A DNA stretch of 18,523 nucleotides from Caryophanales bacterium UBA6769 (GTDB lineage: Bacteria > Bacillota > Bacilli > Bacillales > UBA6769). Below are positions 12,344 to 18,523 of this stretch, one piece after another. The stretch lies in NCBI GenBank assembly GCA_002453275.1, contig DKGN01000131.1, positions 1 to 18,523 on the forward strand, written 5' to 3'. The notes beneath the pieces are model-generated. The model searched no databases. It had not been told where the DNA came from and worked only from the letters and a program-made list of their open reading frames with translations. Numbering within the stretch: the stretch's first letter is position 1; each line of letters starts with the position of its first letter. Both the position numbers and the translations under genes were made by a program.

Positions 12344-12781
12344 ATGATTAAGACTGAAAGTGCTTATCGAGAAGCAGTAGAGAAACTTAGACAAGATAAA
12401 TCTTTTATTGAGTCAGAAAAAATAAGGTTTAAAAAACTTGGATTAGATGAAGAGCATATTGAAATTGCTATTCAACCATATATTTCTTTCCATGAACAGC
12501 TTAAAGAAGAAGTAGATTATTATGAACGTATAAAACGAGGAGAATTTGAGACTGTAATTAATTTACGTTCAATAGGAAAAACCTTAATAGCATATAGAAT
12601 CTACAGTGGATTGTCTCAAAGTGACTTAGCTGAAAAGTTAGGTGTTTCACCGTCACAGGTTTCTAGAGATGAAAGAAACGAATATTGTGGAGCGACTATA
12701 GAACGAATTCAGCAGGTAATGGAGGCAATGAATATGATTTCAATTACAAAAATAAATCCAACTGAGATTGTGTCAGCCTAA
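12344..12781 (+). CDS. XRE-type HTH regulator, likely antitoxin of the DUF6932 module
   Basis: A 145-residue protein. Residues 1-70 are charged helix (SAYREAVEKLRQD...), and 77-133 form an XRE/Cro-type helix-turn-helix (LSQSDLAEKLGVSPSQVSRDER). The family usually binds paired dyads and often acts as antitoxin and autorepressor. The gene is complete, with GAAGGGATGA ahead of ATG 12344. It is co-directional with the broken DUF6932 gene, and together they sit behind the double-dyad operator at 11725-11755, which it probably binds. Note ERNEYCG, where many XRE proteins have E-N/R-G; this may tune recognition. It is intact while its partner is dead, as expected if loss of a toxin is tolerated but loss of an antitoxin is not. 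Exact family uncertain. Confidence 0.8.
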   Translation: MIKTESAYREAVEKLRQDKSFIESEKIRFKKLGLDEEHIEIAIQPYISFHEQLKEEVDYYERIKRGEFETVINLRSIGKTLIAYRIYSGLSQSDLAEKLGVSPSQVSRDERNEYCGATIERIQQVMEAMNMISITKINPTEIVSA

Positions 12782-12875
12782 TACTTTTATTCATTTTTGT
12801 ATTTAGTCATCCTCTCGGCACTAAAGTACCGAGTTTCCAGAAAACCTCCAAAGTAAAAATTCTAGCAAATGTTAG

Positions 12876-12912
12876 GGAGAGCCAAGGGCCTTTGGCTCTC
12901 CACTTTATTATA
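12876..12912 (+). terminator. Intrinsic terminator after the HTH gene
   Basis: GGAGAGCCAA (12876-12885) pairs with TTGGCTCTCC (12892-12901) around a six-base loop, a perfect 10-bp GC-rich stem followed by ACTTTATTATA. Confidence 0.75.
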
Positions 12913-12976
12913 GCTAGATAGACATTCGGCCATTCGCCAAGTGAGCCACTTAGTTGTTGGAACGGGTGGGTTTTTC

Positions 12977-13156
12977 TCAGTGTTTGTTCATTGCGGATTC
13001 AAGTACGTTTTCGGCTTCCTGGAGTAAGTCAGCAACAACAATTTTCTTTAATAACTTTTCTAATACTTCCAAGTCATCAATCGTACGTAGCTTTTTCTGA
13101 AGCAACTCTTTGAATAATTGATCGTGATCAATCCTTTCATTTTTGTTCATTGTCAT
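12977..13156 (-). pseudogene. Rpn copy 3: in-frame collapse to a 59-codon minigene
   Basis: This reading frame joins the first 20 residues of a Rpn protein (MTMNKNERIDHDQLFKELLQ) directly to the last 39 (KKLRTIDDLEVLEKLLKK ... AMNKH). The nuclease core and tetrapeptide repeats are deleted in frame. Around the join, copy 1 has TTCTGAAG and copy 2 has TTTTCCTG on the plus strand, a short microhomology. The gene keeps an intact GGAGGG 6 bases before ATG 13156, a TATACT-like -10 and a LexA-like box, so a 59-residue helical peptide could still be made. Its tail is almost identical to copy 2. It may be a dead relic, or a small interfering version of the C-terminal domain; I cannot decide. Confidence 0.75.
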
Positions 13157-13185
13157 TGTTTTCCCTCCTTTTACTAACAGTATAG

Positions 13186-13199
13186 AAAACATATGTTCT
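13186..13199. promoter_or_regulatory. LexA/DinR-like box upstream of Rpn copy 3
   Basis: AAAACATATGTTCT (on the minus strand AGAACATATGTTTT) keeps the GAAC-N4-GTT core; the minus strand matches the Bacillus SOS consensus at 12 of 14 positions. It lies directly upstream of the minus-strand TATACT (13179-13184), the same position as the box of copy 1. Confidence 0.4.
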
Positions 13200-13278
13200 G
13201 TAGACAGTATTCAGAATCTTGGAACCCCTAATGTATGCTGTCCATACTAACGAATTGTCATTTTCAGAAAAATAATTG

Positions 13279-13307
13279 TTGCATCTAGCTAGAAAAGAAA
13301 ATATACT
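13279..13307 (+). promoter_or_regulatory. SigA-type promoter of the lut operon
   Basis: TTGCAT (13279-13284) and TATACT (13302-13307) with a 17-base spacer. The predicted start near 13314 gives a leader of about 50 bases that contains the candidate LutR site. Confidence 0.6.
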
Positions 13308-13321
13308 GATAGCTAATACAT

Positions 13322-13344
13322 AGTCATCAGATCACCTAATGACT
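13322..13344. promoter_or_regulatory. Candidate LutR operator
   Basis: AGTCAT (13322-13327) and ATGACT (13339-13344) are inverted around CAGATCACCTA. The dyad sits just downstream of the predicted transcription start and ahead of lutR, a suitable place for autorepression by a GntR/FCD protein. I have not matched it to a verified LutR consensus. Confidence 0.4.
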
Positions 13345-13366
13345 AGAGGGTAGGAGTGGCTGATTC

Positions 13367-14104
13367 ATGTGGGAAATTGAACAAATTCAAACGAAAAAAA
13401 TGTCCGAAGATGTGGCGGAGCAAATAAAAAATATTATTTCTGAAGGGGAGTTGCAGCCAGGTGATCGACTCCCATCTGTTCGTTCATTATCAGAATCATT
13501 CCAAGTCGGACAGTCGACGATTCGTGAAGCATTCAGTGCACTCAAAACAATTGGCCTAATTGAGACGAGACAAGGTGAGGGTACTTTTGTTAGAAACTAT
13601 GACTCTGTTTCATTGCATCAGCCGATTGCAGATTATATTTTCCTTCGAAAAGAAGACATTATTGATTTGCTTGATGTTCGCAAAATGCTAGAGCGGGGAA
13701 CTGTTGCTTTAGCTGCAAAGAGACGCACCAACGCCGATTTACTAAAAATAGAAAAAGCGATTGAACAAATGAAGCAAGATTTATCGTCTAAAAACTTTGG
13801 TGAGGAAGCTGACTGGGCTTTTCACTTTGCGGTTGCAGAAGCGAGCAAAAATCAAATCGTTATTTCTTTAATGGAAGAGCTTTCAGCAAAAATAAAAAAA
13901 GCATTAAAAGCGAGTCGCACGCGATTATATGAAATGCGAGAAATGCCAGAAAAACTATTAAACGAACATCGCAATATTTTTCTTGCAATCCAGGAGAAAA
14001 ATGTCGAATTGGCGGAGAAGAGAATGGTTGCTCATCTTCTCGGTGTTCAGGAGCAAATGCTTGCAATTGATCTATCCGAAATGGAGGAGGAGACTATAAT
14101 ATGA
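13367..14104 (+). CDS. lutR: GntR/FCD-family transcriptional repressor of lactate utilisation
   Basis: The 245-residue regulator has an N-terminal winged helix of the GntR type (about 10-76; PGDRLPSVRSLSESFQVGQSTIREAFSAL and GTFVR wing). A C-terminal FCD ligand domain (about 95-232) follows, with likely metal or ligand residues D149, H153, H201 and H223. In B. subtilis LutR represses lutABC and is relieved by lactate; the same role is inferred here from domain type and position. ATG 13367 follows TAGGAGTGG. Its stop overlaps the lutA start (ATGA at 14101-14104), so repressor and first enzyme subunit are translationally coupled. This differs from B. subtilis, where lutR is not, as far as I recall, the first gene of the lutABC operon. 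The dyad in its leader suggests autoregulation. Confidence 0.88.
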   Translation: MWEIEQIQTKKMSEDVAEQIKNIISEGELQPGDRLPSVRSLSESFQVGQSTIREAFSALKTIGLIETRQGEGTFVRNYDSVSLHQPIADYIFLRKEDIIDLLDVRKMLERGTVALAAKRRTNADLLKIEKAIEQMKQDLSSKNFGEEADWAFHFAVAEASKNQIVISLMEELSAKIKKALKASRTRLYEMREMPEKLLNEHRNIFLAIQEKNVELAEKRMVAHLLGVQEQMLAIDLSEMEEETII

Positions 14105-14823
14105 AAGTTTCTCTATTTATTACTTGTTTAAGTGATATTTTATATCCTGAAGCAGGGCGTCATACAGTTGAGTTACTTGAAAAGCTCGGCTGTACTATTG
14201 ATTTTCCTGAAGGGCAAACGTGTTGTGGGCAACCGGCCTTTAATGGTGGATTTCAACGCGAAGCGAGAGTAGCAGCTAAGCAGTTAATTAAAAGTTTCGA
14301 ACATGCGGAGTATGTCGTCACACCATCTGGCTCATGTGCTTCCATGATTCATGAATATAAAAAGCTATTGAAAGATGAACCTGAATGGCAAAGGAAAGCT
14401 GAACAACTCATTGATAAAACGTATGAGCTTACACAGTTTCTCGTAAATGTTTTACAGGTCGAAAATGTTGATGCTGCTTTTCCGGCAAAAGCGACCTACC
14501 ATACGTCATGCCATATGACGAGATTATTGAAGGTTGAAGATGCCCCGTTCAAACTATTAAACAATGTAAAAGGTCTTGATTTAAAACCGTTGCCTCATCA
14601 CTATGATTGTTGCGGATTTGGAGGTACTTTTGCTGTGAAAATGACCCCTATTTCTAAGGAAATGGTTGAGGCGAAGGTGCAACATATTGAAGAGACAGGC
14701 GCGGACGTATTAATTGGTGGGGATTGCGGATGCTTAATGAACATTGGCGGTCGAATAAGCCGAAAAGGCCTACCAATTCAAGTGAAGCACATTGCCGAAA
14801 TATTGAATAGTGGGGTGAAGTAA
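14101..14823 (+). CDS. lutA: Lactate utilisation iron-sulfur protein LutA
   Basis: LutA, LutB and LutC together oxidise L-lactate to pyruvate. This 240-residue subunit has the duplicated cysteine-rich CCG fold shared with glycolate oxidase iron-sulfur subunits and heterodisulfide reductase: C41-C42-G in TCCGQPAFNGG with C79 (SGSCASM), and C170-C171-G in YDCCGFGGTF with C137 (TSCHM), plus C209 and C211 near the end. Length matches B. subtilis LutA. It overlaps lutR by four bases and abuts lutB (stop 14821-14823, next ATG 14824). Expression is inferred to be lactate-inducible through LutR. Confidence 0.95.
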   Translation: MKVSLFITCLSDILYPEAGRHTVELLEKLGCTIDFPEGQTCCGQPAFNGGFQREARVAAKQLIKSFEHAEYVVTPSGSCASMIHEYKKLLKDEPEWQRKAEQLIDKTYELTQFLVNVLQVENVDAAFPAKATYHTSCHMTRLLKVEDAPFKLLNNVKGLDLKPLPHHYDCCGFGGTFAVKMTPISKEMVEAKVQHIEETGADVLIGGDCGCLMNIGGRISRKGLPIQVKHIAEILNSGVK

Positions 14824-16269
14824 ATGTCGATGAAAATTTCGAGTGATCCTTTTTTTGAACGGGTGGAAAAAGGCTTAGACGATCAATTTATGCGGAACGC
14901 CGTCCAATCAGCACAAGAACGATTAAGAGGTCGAAAGCTCCAAGTAACCGATGAGCTTGGAAACTGGGAGGACTGGCGCGCATTAGGTGAAGAGATTCGG
15001 ACCCATACGCTAGAAAATCTTGATTATTATTTGCACATGTTAAGTGAAAATGTCGCGAAGTTAGGCGGGCATGTTTTTTTTGCAGAAACTGCTGAAGAAG
15101 CCTCGACGTACATTAAAAACGTCGTTCAAGAGAAAGACGCCAAGAAAATCGTGAAGTCCAAGTCGATGGTTACAGAAGAAATTAATTTGAATGCCGTCTT
15201 AGAGGAAATTGGCTGTGACGTCGTTGAGACAGACTTGGGGGAATACATTTTACAGCTGGATGGAGATCCACCTTCACATATCGTTGTTCCTGCATTGCAC
15301 AAAAATAAAGAACAAATTCGTGATACATTTCGTGAGAAAAAAGGCTATACGAAGACAGAAAAGCCTGAAGAGCTAACGTTATTTGCAAGAGAATTGTTAC
15401 GAAAGGAATTTCTAGCTGCTGATATCGGGATTACGGGCTGTAATTTTGCGGTCGCTGAATCTGGGTCGATTTCGCTTGTTACAAATGAAGGGAATGCACG
15501 CCTCGCCACGACGATACCAAAAACACAAATTACGGTCATGGGTATGGAACGAATCGTGCCAACGTGGGAAGACTTAGATATCGTCGTTAGTCTTTTAACT
15601 CGAAGTGCTGTAGGACAAAAGCTAACTTCTTATATTACTGGCTTAACAGGGACAAGGGATGAAGGAGCTGTCGATGGTCCTGAGGAATTTCACCTTGTGA
15701 TTGTTGACAATAAACGCTCCGAGGCATTAGGTACTGCTTTTCAATCAGCTTTGCATTGTATTCGTTGTGCTGCATGCATTAACGTATGTCCTGTGTATAG
15801 TCATGTCGGAGGGCATTCGTACGGTTCGATTTATCCTGGGCCAATTGGTGCTGTGTTAAGCCCGATTCTAGGAGGCTATGAGGATTATAAGGAACTTCCT
15901 TACGCCTCAAGCTTATGTGCAGCCTGTACAGAGGCGTGTCCAGTGAAAATCCCGTTACATGAACTTCTGATTGAACACCGTCGCCAAATCGTTGAAGAAG
16001 AAGGGAACGTCTCTTTTGGCGAAAAACTGACGATGAAAGCCTTTGAAAAAGGTGTCGGTTCACCAACTTTATATAAAATGGGAACAAAAACAGCACCATA
16101 TTTAGTCAAACCATTCGTATCAGACGACAAAATTAAAAAAGGTCCAGGCCCTGTAAAGGAATGGACACAATCTCGTGACTTTCCAATACCGAGCAAAGAA
16201 CGATTTCGGGATTGGTTTAAAAACCGTTTGAAAGGAGTGGACAATGATGACAAAAGGAATGATTCATAA
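14824..16269 (+). CDS. lutB: Lactate utilisation iron-sulfur protein LutB
   Basis: The 481-residue subunit has an N-terminal LUD-type domain (about 60-300, with ADIGITGCNFAVAESGSISLVTNEGN). It then has two ferredoxin-like 4Fe-4S motifs: C312-x2-C315-x2-C318-x3-C322 (CIRCAACINVCP) and C365-x2-C368-x3-C372 (CAACTEACP). It is thought to carry electrons in the LutABC lactate oxidation complex. Length agrees with B. subtilis LutB. The start follows the lutA stop directly, with GGGGTG in the end of lutA as ribosome binding site. The 3' end overlaps lutC by 26 bases. Confidence 0.95.
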   Translation: MSMKISSDPFFERVEKGLDDQFMRNAVQSAQERLRGRKLQVTDELGNWEDWRALGEEIRTHTLENLDYYLHMLSENVAKLGGHVFFAETAEEASTYIKNVVQEKDAKKIVKSKSMVTEEINLNAVLEEIGCDVVETDLGEYILQLDGDPPSHIVVPALHKNKEQIRDTFREKKGYTKTEKPEELTLFARELLRKEFLAADIGITGCNFAVAESGSISLVTNEGNARLATTIPKTQITVMGMERIVPTWEDLDIVVSLLTRSAVGQKLTSYITGLTGTRDEGAVDGPEEFHLVIVDNKRSEALGTAFQSALHCIRCAACINVCPVYSHVGGHSYGSIYPGPIGAVLSPILGGYEDYKELPYASSLCAACTEACPVKIPLHELLIEHRRQIVEEEGNVSFGEKLTMKAFEKGVGSPTLYKMGTKTAPYLVKPFVSDDKIKKGPGPVKEWTQSRDFPIPSKERFRDWFKNRLKGVDNDDKRNDS

Positions 16270-16966
16270 TCGTGAAACGTTTTTAAAACGGATCGGTGAA
16301 AAGTTAAATCGACCGCAACCTAAAAACGTGTCACGCCCGACATGGTCTTACGCCCCACAGTTAGAAGTGTTAAAGGGGTATTCACAAGATGAACTCGTAG
16401 ATGTTCTAACAGAGCAATGTCGGTTGATTCACACAGACGTAATCAAAACGACGAGCGACTCTCTAGCCGATTCGCTTCAACAATTAATCGCGGACCAATC
16501 AGCAAAAAGAGTGATTACATCGAATGAAGATAGGTATGCGGAATACGGTCTTCAATCTCTATTAGAAAGTGAACTACCAGCAGAAGGCTATAATGTGCAT
16601 ATGTGGGATCCAGAGATTGGTAGAGAGAATATAGCGATCGCAGAAAAGGCAGATATCGGCATAACCTTTAGCGATATTACTCTTGCTGAATCAGGGACAG
16701 TCGTTTTGTTTAGTGATAAGGGCAAAGGACGTTCCGTTAGTTTACTCCCAACCGCTTATGTCGTCATCATTCCGAAAAGCACACTCGTTCCAAGAATGAC
16801 ACAAGCTACGACTGAAATTCATAAACGTGTCGAGCAAGGTGACATTACTCCTTCCTGTATTAACTTTATTTCAGGACCAAGCAATAGCGCGGATATTGAA
16901 TTGAACCTCGTCGTCGGCGTACACGGACCGATTCGTGCCACTTACATCATTGTCACGGATAAATAA
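16244..16966 (+). CDS. lutC: Lactate utilisation protein LutC
   Basis: A 240-residue LUD-domain (DUF162) protein. The diagnostic segment is ADIGITFSDITLAESGTVVL, echoed in LutB, followed by RSVSLLPTAYVVIIPKS and the C-terminal ISGPSNSADIELNLVVGVHGP. It is required with LutA and LutB for growth on lactate. AAGGAG inside lutB precedes ATG 16244; a second in-frame ATG follows at once. Its frame overlaps the lutB end, so the three subunits are tightly coupled. No lactate permease gene (lutP) is found in the window. Confidence 0.95.
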   Translation: MMTKGMIHNRETFLKRIGEKLNRPQPKNVSRPTWSYAPQLEVLKGYSQDELVDVLTEQCRLIHTDVIKTTSDSLADSLQQLIADQSAKRVITSNEDRYAEYGLQSLLESELPAEGYNVHMWDPEIGRENIAIAEKADIGITFSDITLAESGTVVLFSDKGKGRSVSLLPTAYVVIIPKSTLVPRMTQATTEIHKRVEQGDITPSCINFISGPSNSADIELNLVVGVHGPIRATYIIVTDK

Positions 16967-16980
16967 GAATACTAGTGAAC

Positions 16981-17025
16981 ATAGCAGGACGCTTCATTTC
17001 CAAAAGCCGTTCCTGCTATTTTTTT
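16981..17025 (+). terminator. Intrinsic terminator of the lut operon
   Basis: ATAGCAGGA (16981-16989) pairs perfectly with TCCTGCTAT (17011-17019), followed by a run of T to 17025. Confidence 0.9.
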
Positions 17026-17130
17026 AGGGTATCGGATTATCGTGTGAAAAACTTTTTAACTCGTCTTATAATAAAGGAAAATAAACAAATTTAACCAAAT
17101 GCCAACTACTTTCTATGGGAGTGTTCCCAA

Positions 17131-17916
17131 ATGTCAATATGGGTACAGATTTTGTTATTCGCAATCCCAGGCTTTCTTATATATTATGGTGTCTTTTATG
17201 GTACTCCAAAATTGGTCGGAAAAGGTATCCCTTTAATTTATTCATTTTGGATTTGGTTGTGGGTACCCGTTTTACTGTTATTACCTTTATCCATAGGCAT
17301 GTACATTGCACTTGAAGATGGTGCTTTAACCGTTGGAACAATTCAGCAACGATTTCGATTAAATCCAATAAGCAAAGGGGATTGGTTATGGATTGGCCTT
17401 GCAATTATATTCACGATAGTGTTTGAGCAGATGCTAGAACCCATTGGAAAAATATTAGCGAAATATAAACTATTTTCACCACCTAGCTATTTACCTGCAC
17501 CATTCAATCCTTTAAAAAAATTCGATATCCCTCCAAAGGAGTTTTTTGGTGTTTCCTTAAAAGGGAATTGGAAACTACTATTGTTTTTTATACCTATTCA
17601 TTTAATTGCAATGTTCAGCGAGGAAATGATGTGGCGAGGATATCTGTTGCCAATACAAGAAAGTATGTTTGGAGATTTAGCCTGGATGTTAAACGGAATC
17701 CTATGGGCTTGGGTATTACATATTGTATTAAAATGGCACATTATTGGCATGATTCCTAGTATGATGATAGTTCCATTCATGGCACAATATACGCAATCAA
17801 CATGGGCTTCATTTGCAATTCATGCGATTGGGAATGCTCCATTGTGGATACTACTTCTAATTGGGATTATAAAAGCAACAAAAACATCTGATGAAAAACA
17901 AAAGTTTAATTCTTAG
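17131..17916 (+). CDS. CPBP-family intramembrane metalloprotease-like protein
   Basis: A 261-residue membrane protein with about six or seven predicted helices. It has the CPBP (Abi/CAAX-like) signatures: motif 1 E164-E165-x3-R169 in FSEEMMWRGYLLP, a degenerate motif 2 with H197 (LWAWVLH), and motif 3 H231-x3-N235 in IHAIGNA. These residues would bind zinc in the membrane. The usual F-x3-H of motif 2 is not exact, so activity is less certain. Family members process prenylated peptides or protect against bacteriocins, and substrates are rarely known. ATG 17131 follows GGGAG; a TATAAT at 17067-17072 suggests its own promoter. It follows the lut terminator and is probably transcribed alone. Confidence 0.82.
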   Translation: MSIWVQILLFAIPGFLIYYGVFYGTPKLVGKGIPLIYSFWIWLWVPVLLLLPLSIGMYIALEDGALTVGTIQQRFRLNPISKGDWLWIGLAIIFTIVFEQMLEPIGKILAKYKLFSPPSYLPAPFNPLKKFDIPPKEFFGVSLKGNWKLLLFFIPIHLIAMFSEEMMWRGYLLPIQESMFGDLAWMLNGILWAWVLHIVLKWHIIGMIPSMMIVPFMAQYTQSTWASFAIHAIGNAPLWILLLIGIIKATKTSDEKQKFNS

Positions 17917-18351
17917 ATATATGGAATTACTTCTTTAACTAACAAATTTGCATAAAGAAGAAAGGAAATAAAGCTTTATTTACATTAGGAAAGGATAGAG
18001 TTGTAGCACGAAAGAAGGTCGTTGAAGTTACAATTTTATAAGGGAAGCTAAGTCTTTGCCTACACCTAAAGCTTGCCAATCGGCAAGCTTTCTTTATGTA
18101 TTCAGTTATCGAATGGATTTTATGAAAAAATATTTAATATTAATAGCCTCGACGGGTTTGAAAGAATTGTGCGGACAGGTGGCATACAAGATATCTAATA
18201 ATAGGGAAGACAACACTCAGAAACTCCCTCATACACAACCTGTATAAACTGTGCGGTAAAGTTAAATATCAGTTAAAACTAGGTGAGAGTTACCTTTAAT
18301 TTTACCGAAGTTTGATTTTATATAGTACTTATTTAGTTTTATAAAAAGTTC
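17917..18351. other. Intergenic stretch after the CPBP gene
   Basis: No supported gene. A 63-codon plus-strand frame (18056-18247) runs through the hairpin at 18068-18091 and lacks a ribosome binding site. Composition is AT-rich. It separates the CPBP gene from the structured repeat at the right edge. Confidence 0.4.
18068..18096 (+). terminator. Hairpin with T-rich tail, probable terminator
   Basis: AAAGCTTGCC (18068-18077) and GGCAAGCTTT (18082-18091) form a perfect 10-bp stem with a four-base loop, followed by CTTTATG. It lies 150 bases after the CPBP stop and could end that transcript. Confidence 0.55.
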
Positions 18352-18523
18352 AACTAGCGGAGGCAGAATACGCAGACACCTATGGGAAAAGCACGAGTCC
18401 GAAGATCGCTGAAGAAGCGCTTTTTGCTTCTGAAGGCAGGTTAAGTACGCGACGTCGTGTCGCAACACCTGCACTCGTATGTCCTATACTTCGGAGGCCG
18501 TGCCCATGGAAAGCGAAGTATTC
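18352..18523. repeat. Partial highly structured interspersed-repeat-like element
   Basis: Composition changes sharply to GC-rich with nested pairing: GAATAC (18366-18371) with GTATTC (18518-18523), ATGG (18382-18385) with CCAT (18504-18507), GCACG (18391-18395) with CGTGC (18499-18503), CCGAAG (18399-18404) with CTTCGG (18489-18494). Inside are two hairpins: AGAAGC/GCTTCT (18413-18431) and GCAGGT/ACCTGC (18436-18472), the latter enclosing GCGAC/GTCGC. The ends (TAGCGGAGGCAGAATACGCA and GGAAAGCGAAGTATTC) resemble a non-coding repeat I recall as common between genes of alkaliphilic and other Bacillaceae. The element continues beyond the window. Confidence 0.65.

Noticed and set aside
17115..17315. 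Overlapping 66-residue frame at the CPBP start
   Set aside because: It is out of frame with the clear membrane protein and shows no protein-like pattern.
18056..18247. Small plus-strand frame near the right edge
   Set aside because: It begins ahead of a strong hairpin, reads through it, and lacks a ribosome binding site.

Overview
The window looks like the chromosome of a low-GC Gram-positive rod of the Bacillaceae. The signs are AT-rich DNA, strong AAAGGAGG-type ribosome binding sites, a LutR/LutABC lactate operon, a class D sortase with LPKTA substrates, a LexA/DinR-type box and a DUF2243 membrane protein. The acidic secreted proteins would suit an alkaliphile or halophile, but that is a guess. 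No rRNA, tRNA, CRISPR array or complete insertion sequence is visible.

Bases 1-8250 form a cell-surface region. After the tail of a small coiled-coil gene come a secreted protein with one DUF6801-like domain (800-1423) and a large wall-anchored protein (1684-3951). The large protein has two more such domains, an Ig-like domain, a collagen-like repeat and an LPKTA sorting signal, and it probably starts at a rare ATT codon. Each of the two genes has its own terminator, and they share similar promoter and leader sequence. An apparent operon follows: a class D sortase, a DUF6230-like LPKTA protein and a 732-residue secreted coiled-coil protein. It ends in a strong terminator. The fifth residue Ala in LPKTA fits class D sortases, so this looks like a self-contained sortase-and-substrate locus. 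A DUF2243 membrane protein converges on it.

Bases 9100-13200 are an accessory patch of decayed toxin-antitoxin-like genes. Three related copies of a Rpn (recombination-promoting nuclease) gene lie on the minus strand: one frameshifted, one cut to its 3' half, one collapsed to 59 codons. The C-terminal parts of the first two remain open and keep a conserved internal GGAGG plus ATG. This matches the E. coli gene-within-gene arrangement in which RpnS blocks toxic RpnL. LexA/DinR-like boxes sit upstream of the two copies that keep a 5' end. Between the copies are an unrecognised 151-residue gene and a DUF6932 nucleotidyltransferase-like gene broken by a frameshift and a nonsense codon. The DUF6932 gene is followed by an intact HTH regulator, behind an extended -10 promoter and a perfect double-dyad operator. 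In both systems the likely toxin is dead and the likely antitoxin or regulator is intact.

Bases 13270-17025 hold lutR-lutA-lutB-lutC as a tightly coupled operon for L-lactate oxidation, with a SigA-like promoter, a candidate operator and a terminator. A CPBP-type membrane protease gene follows. At the right edge is a highly base-paired element that runs out of the window and resembles structured interspersed repeats of Bacillaceae.
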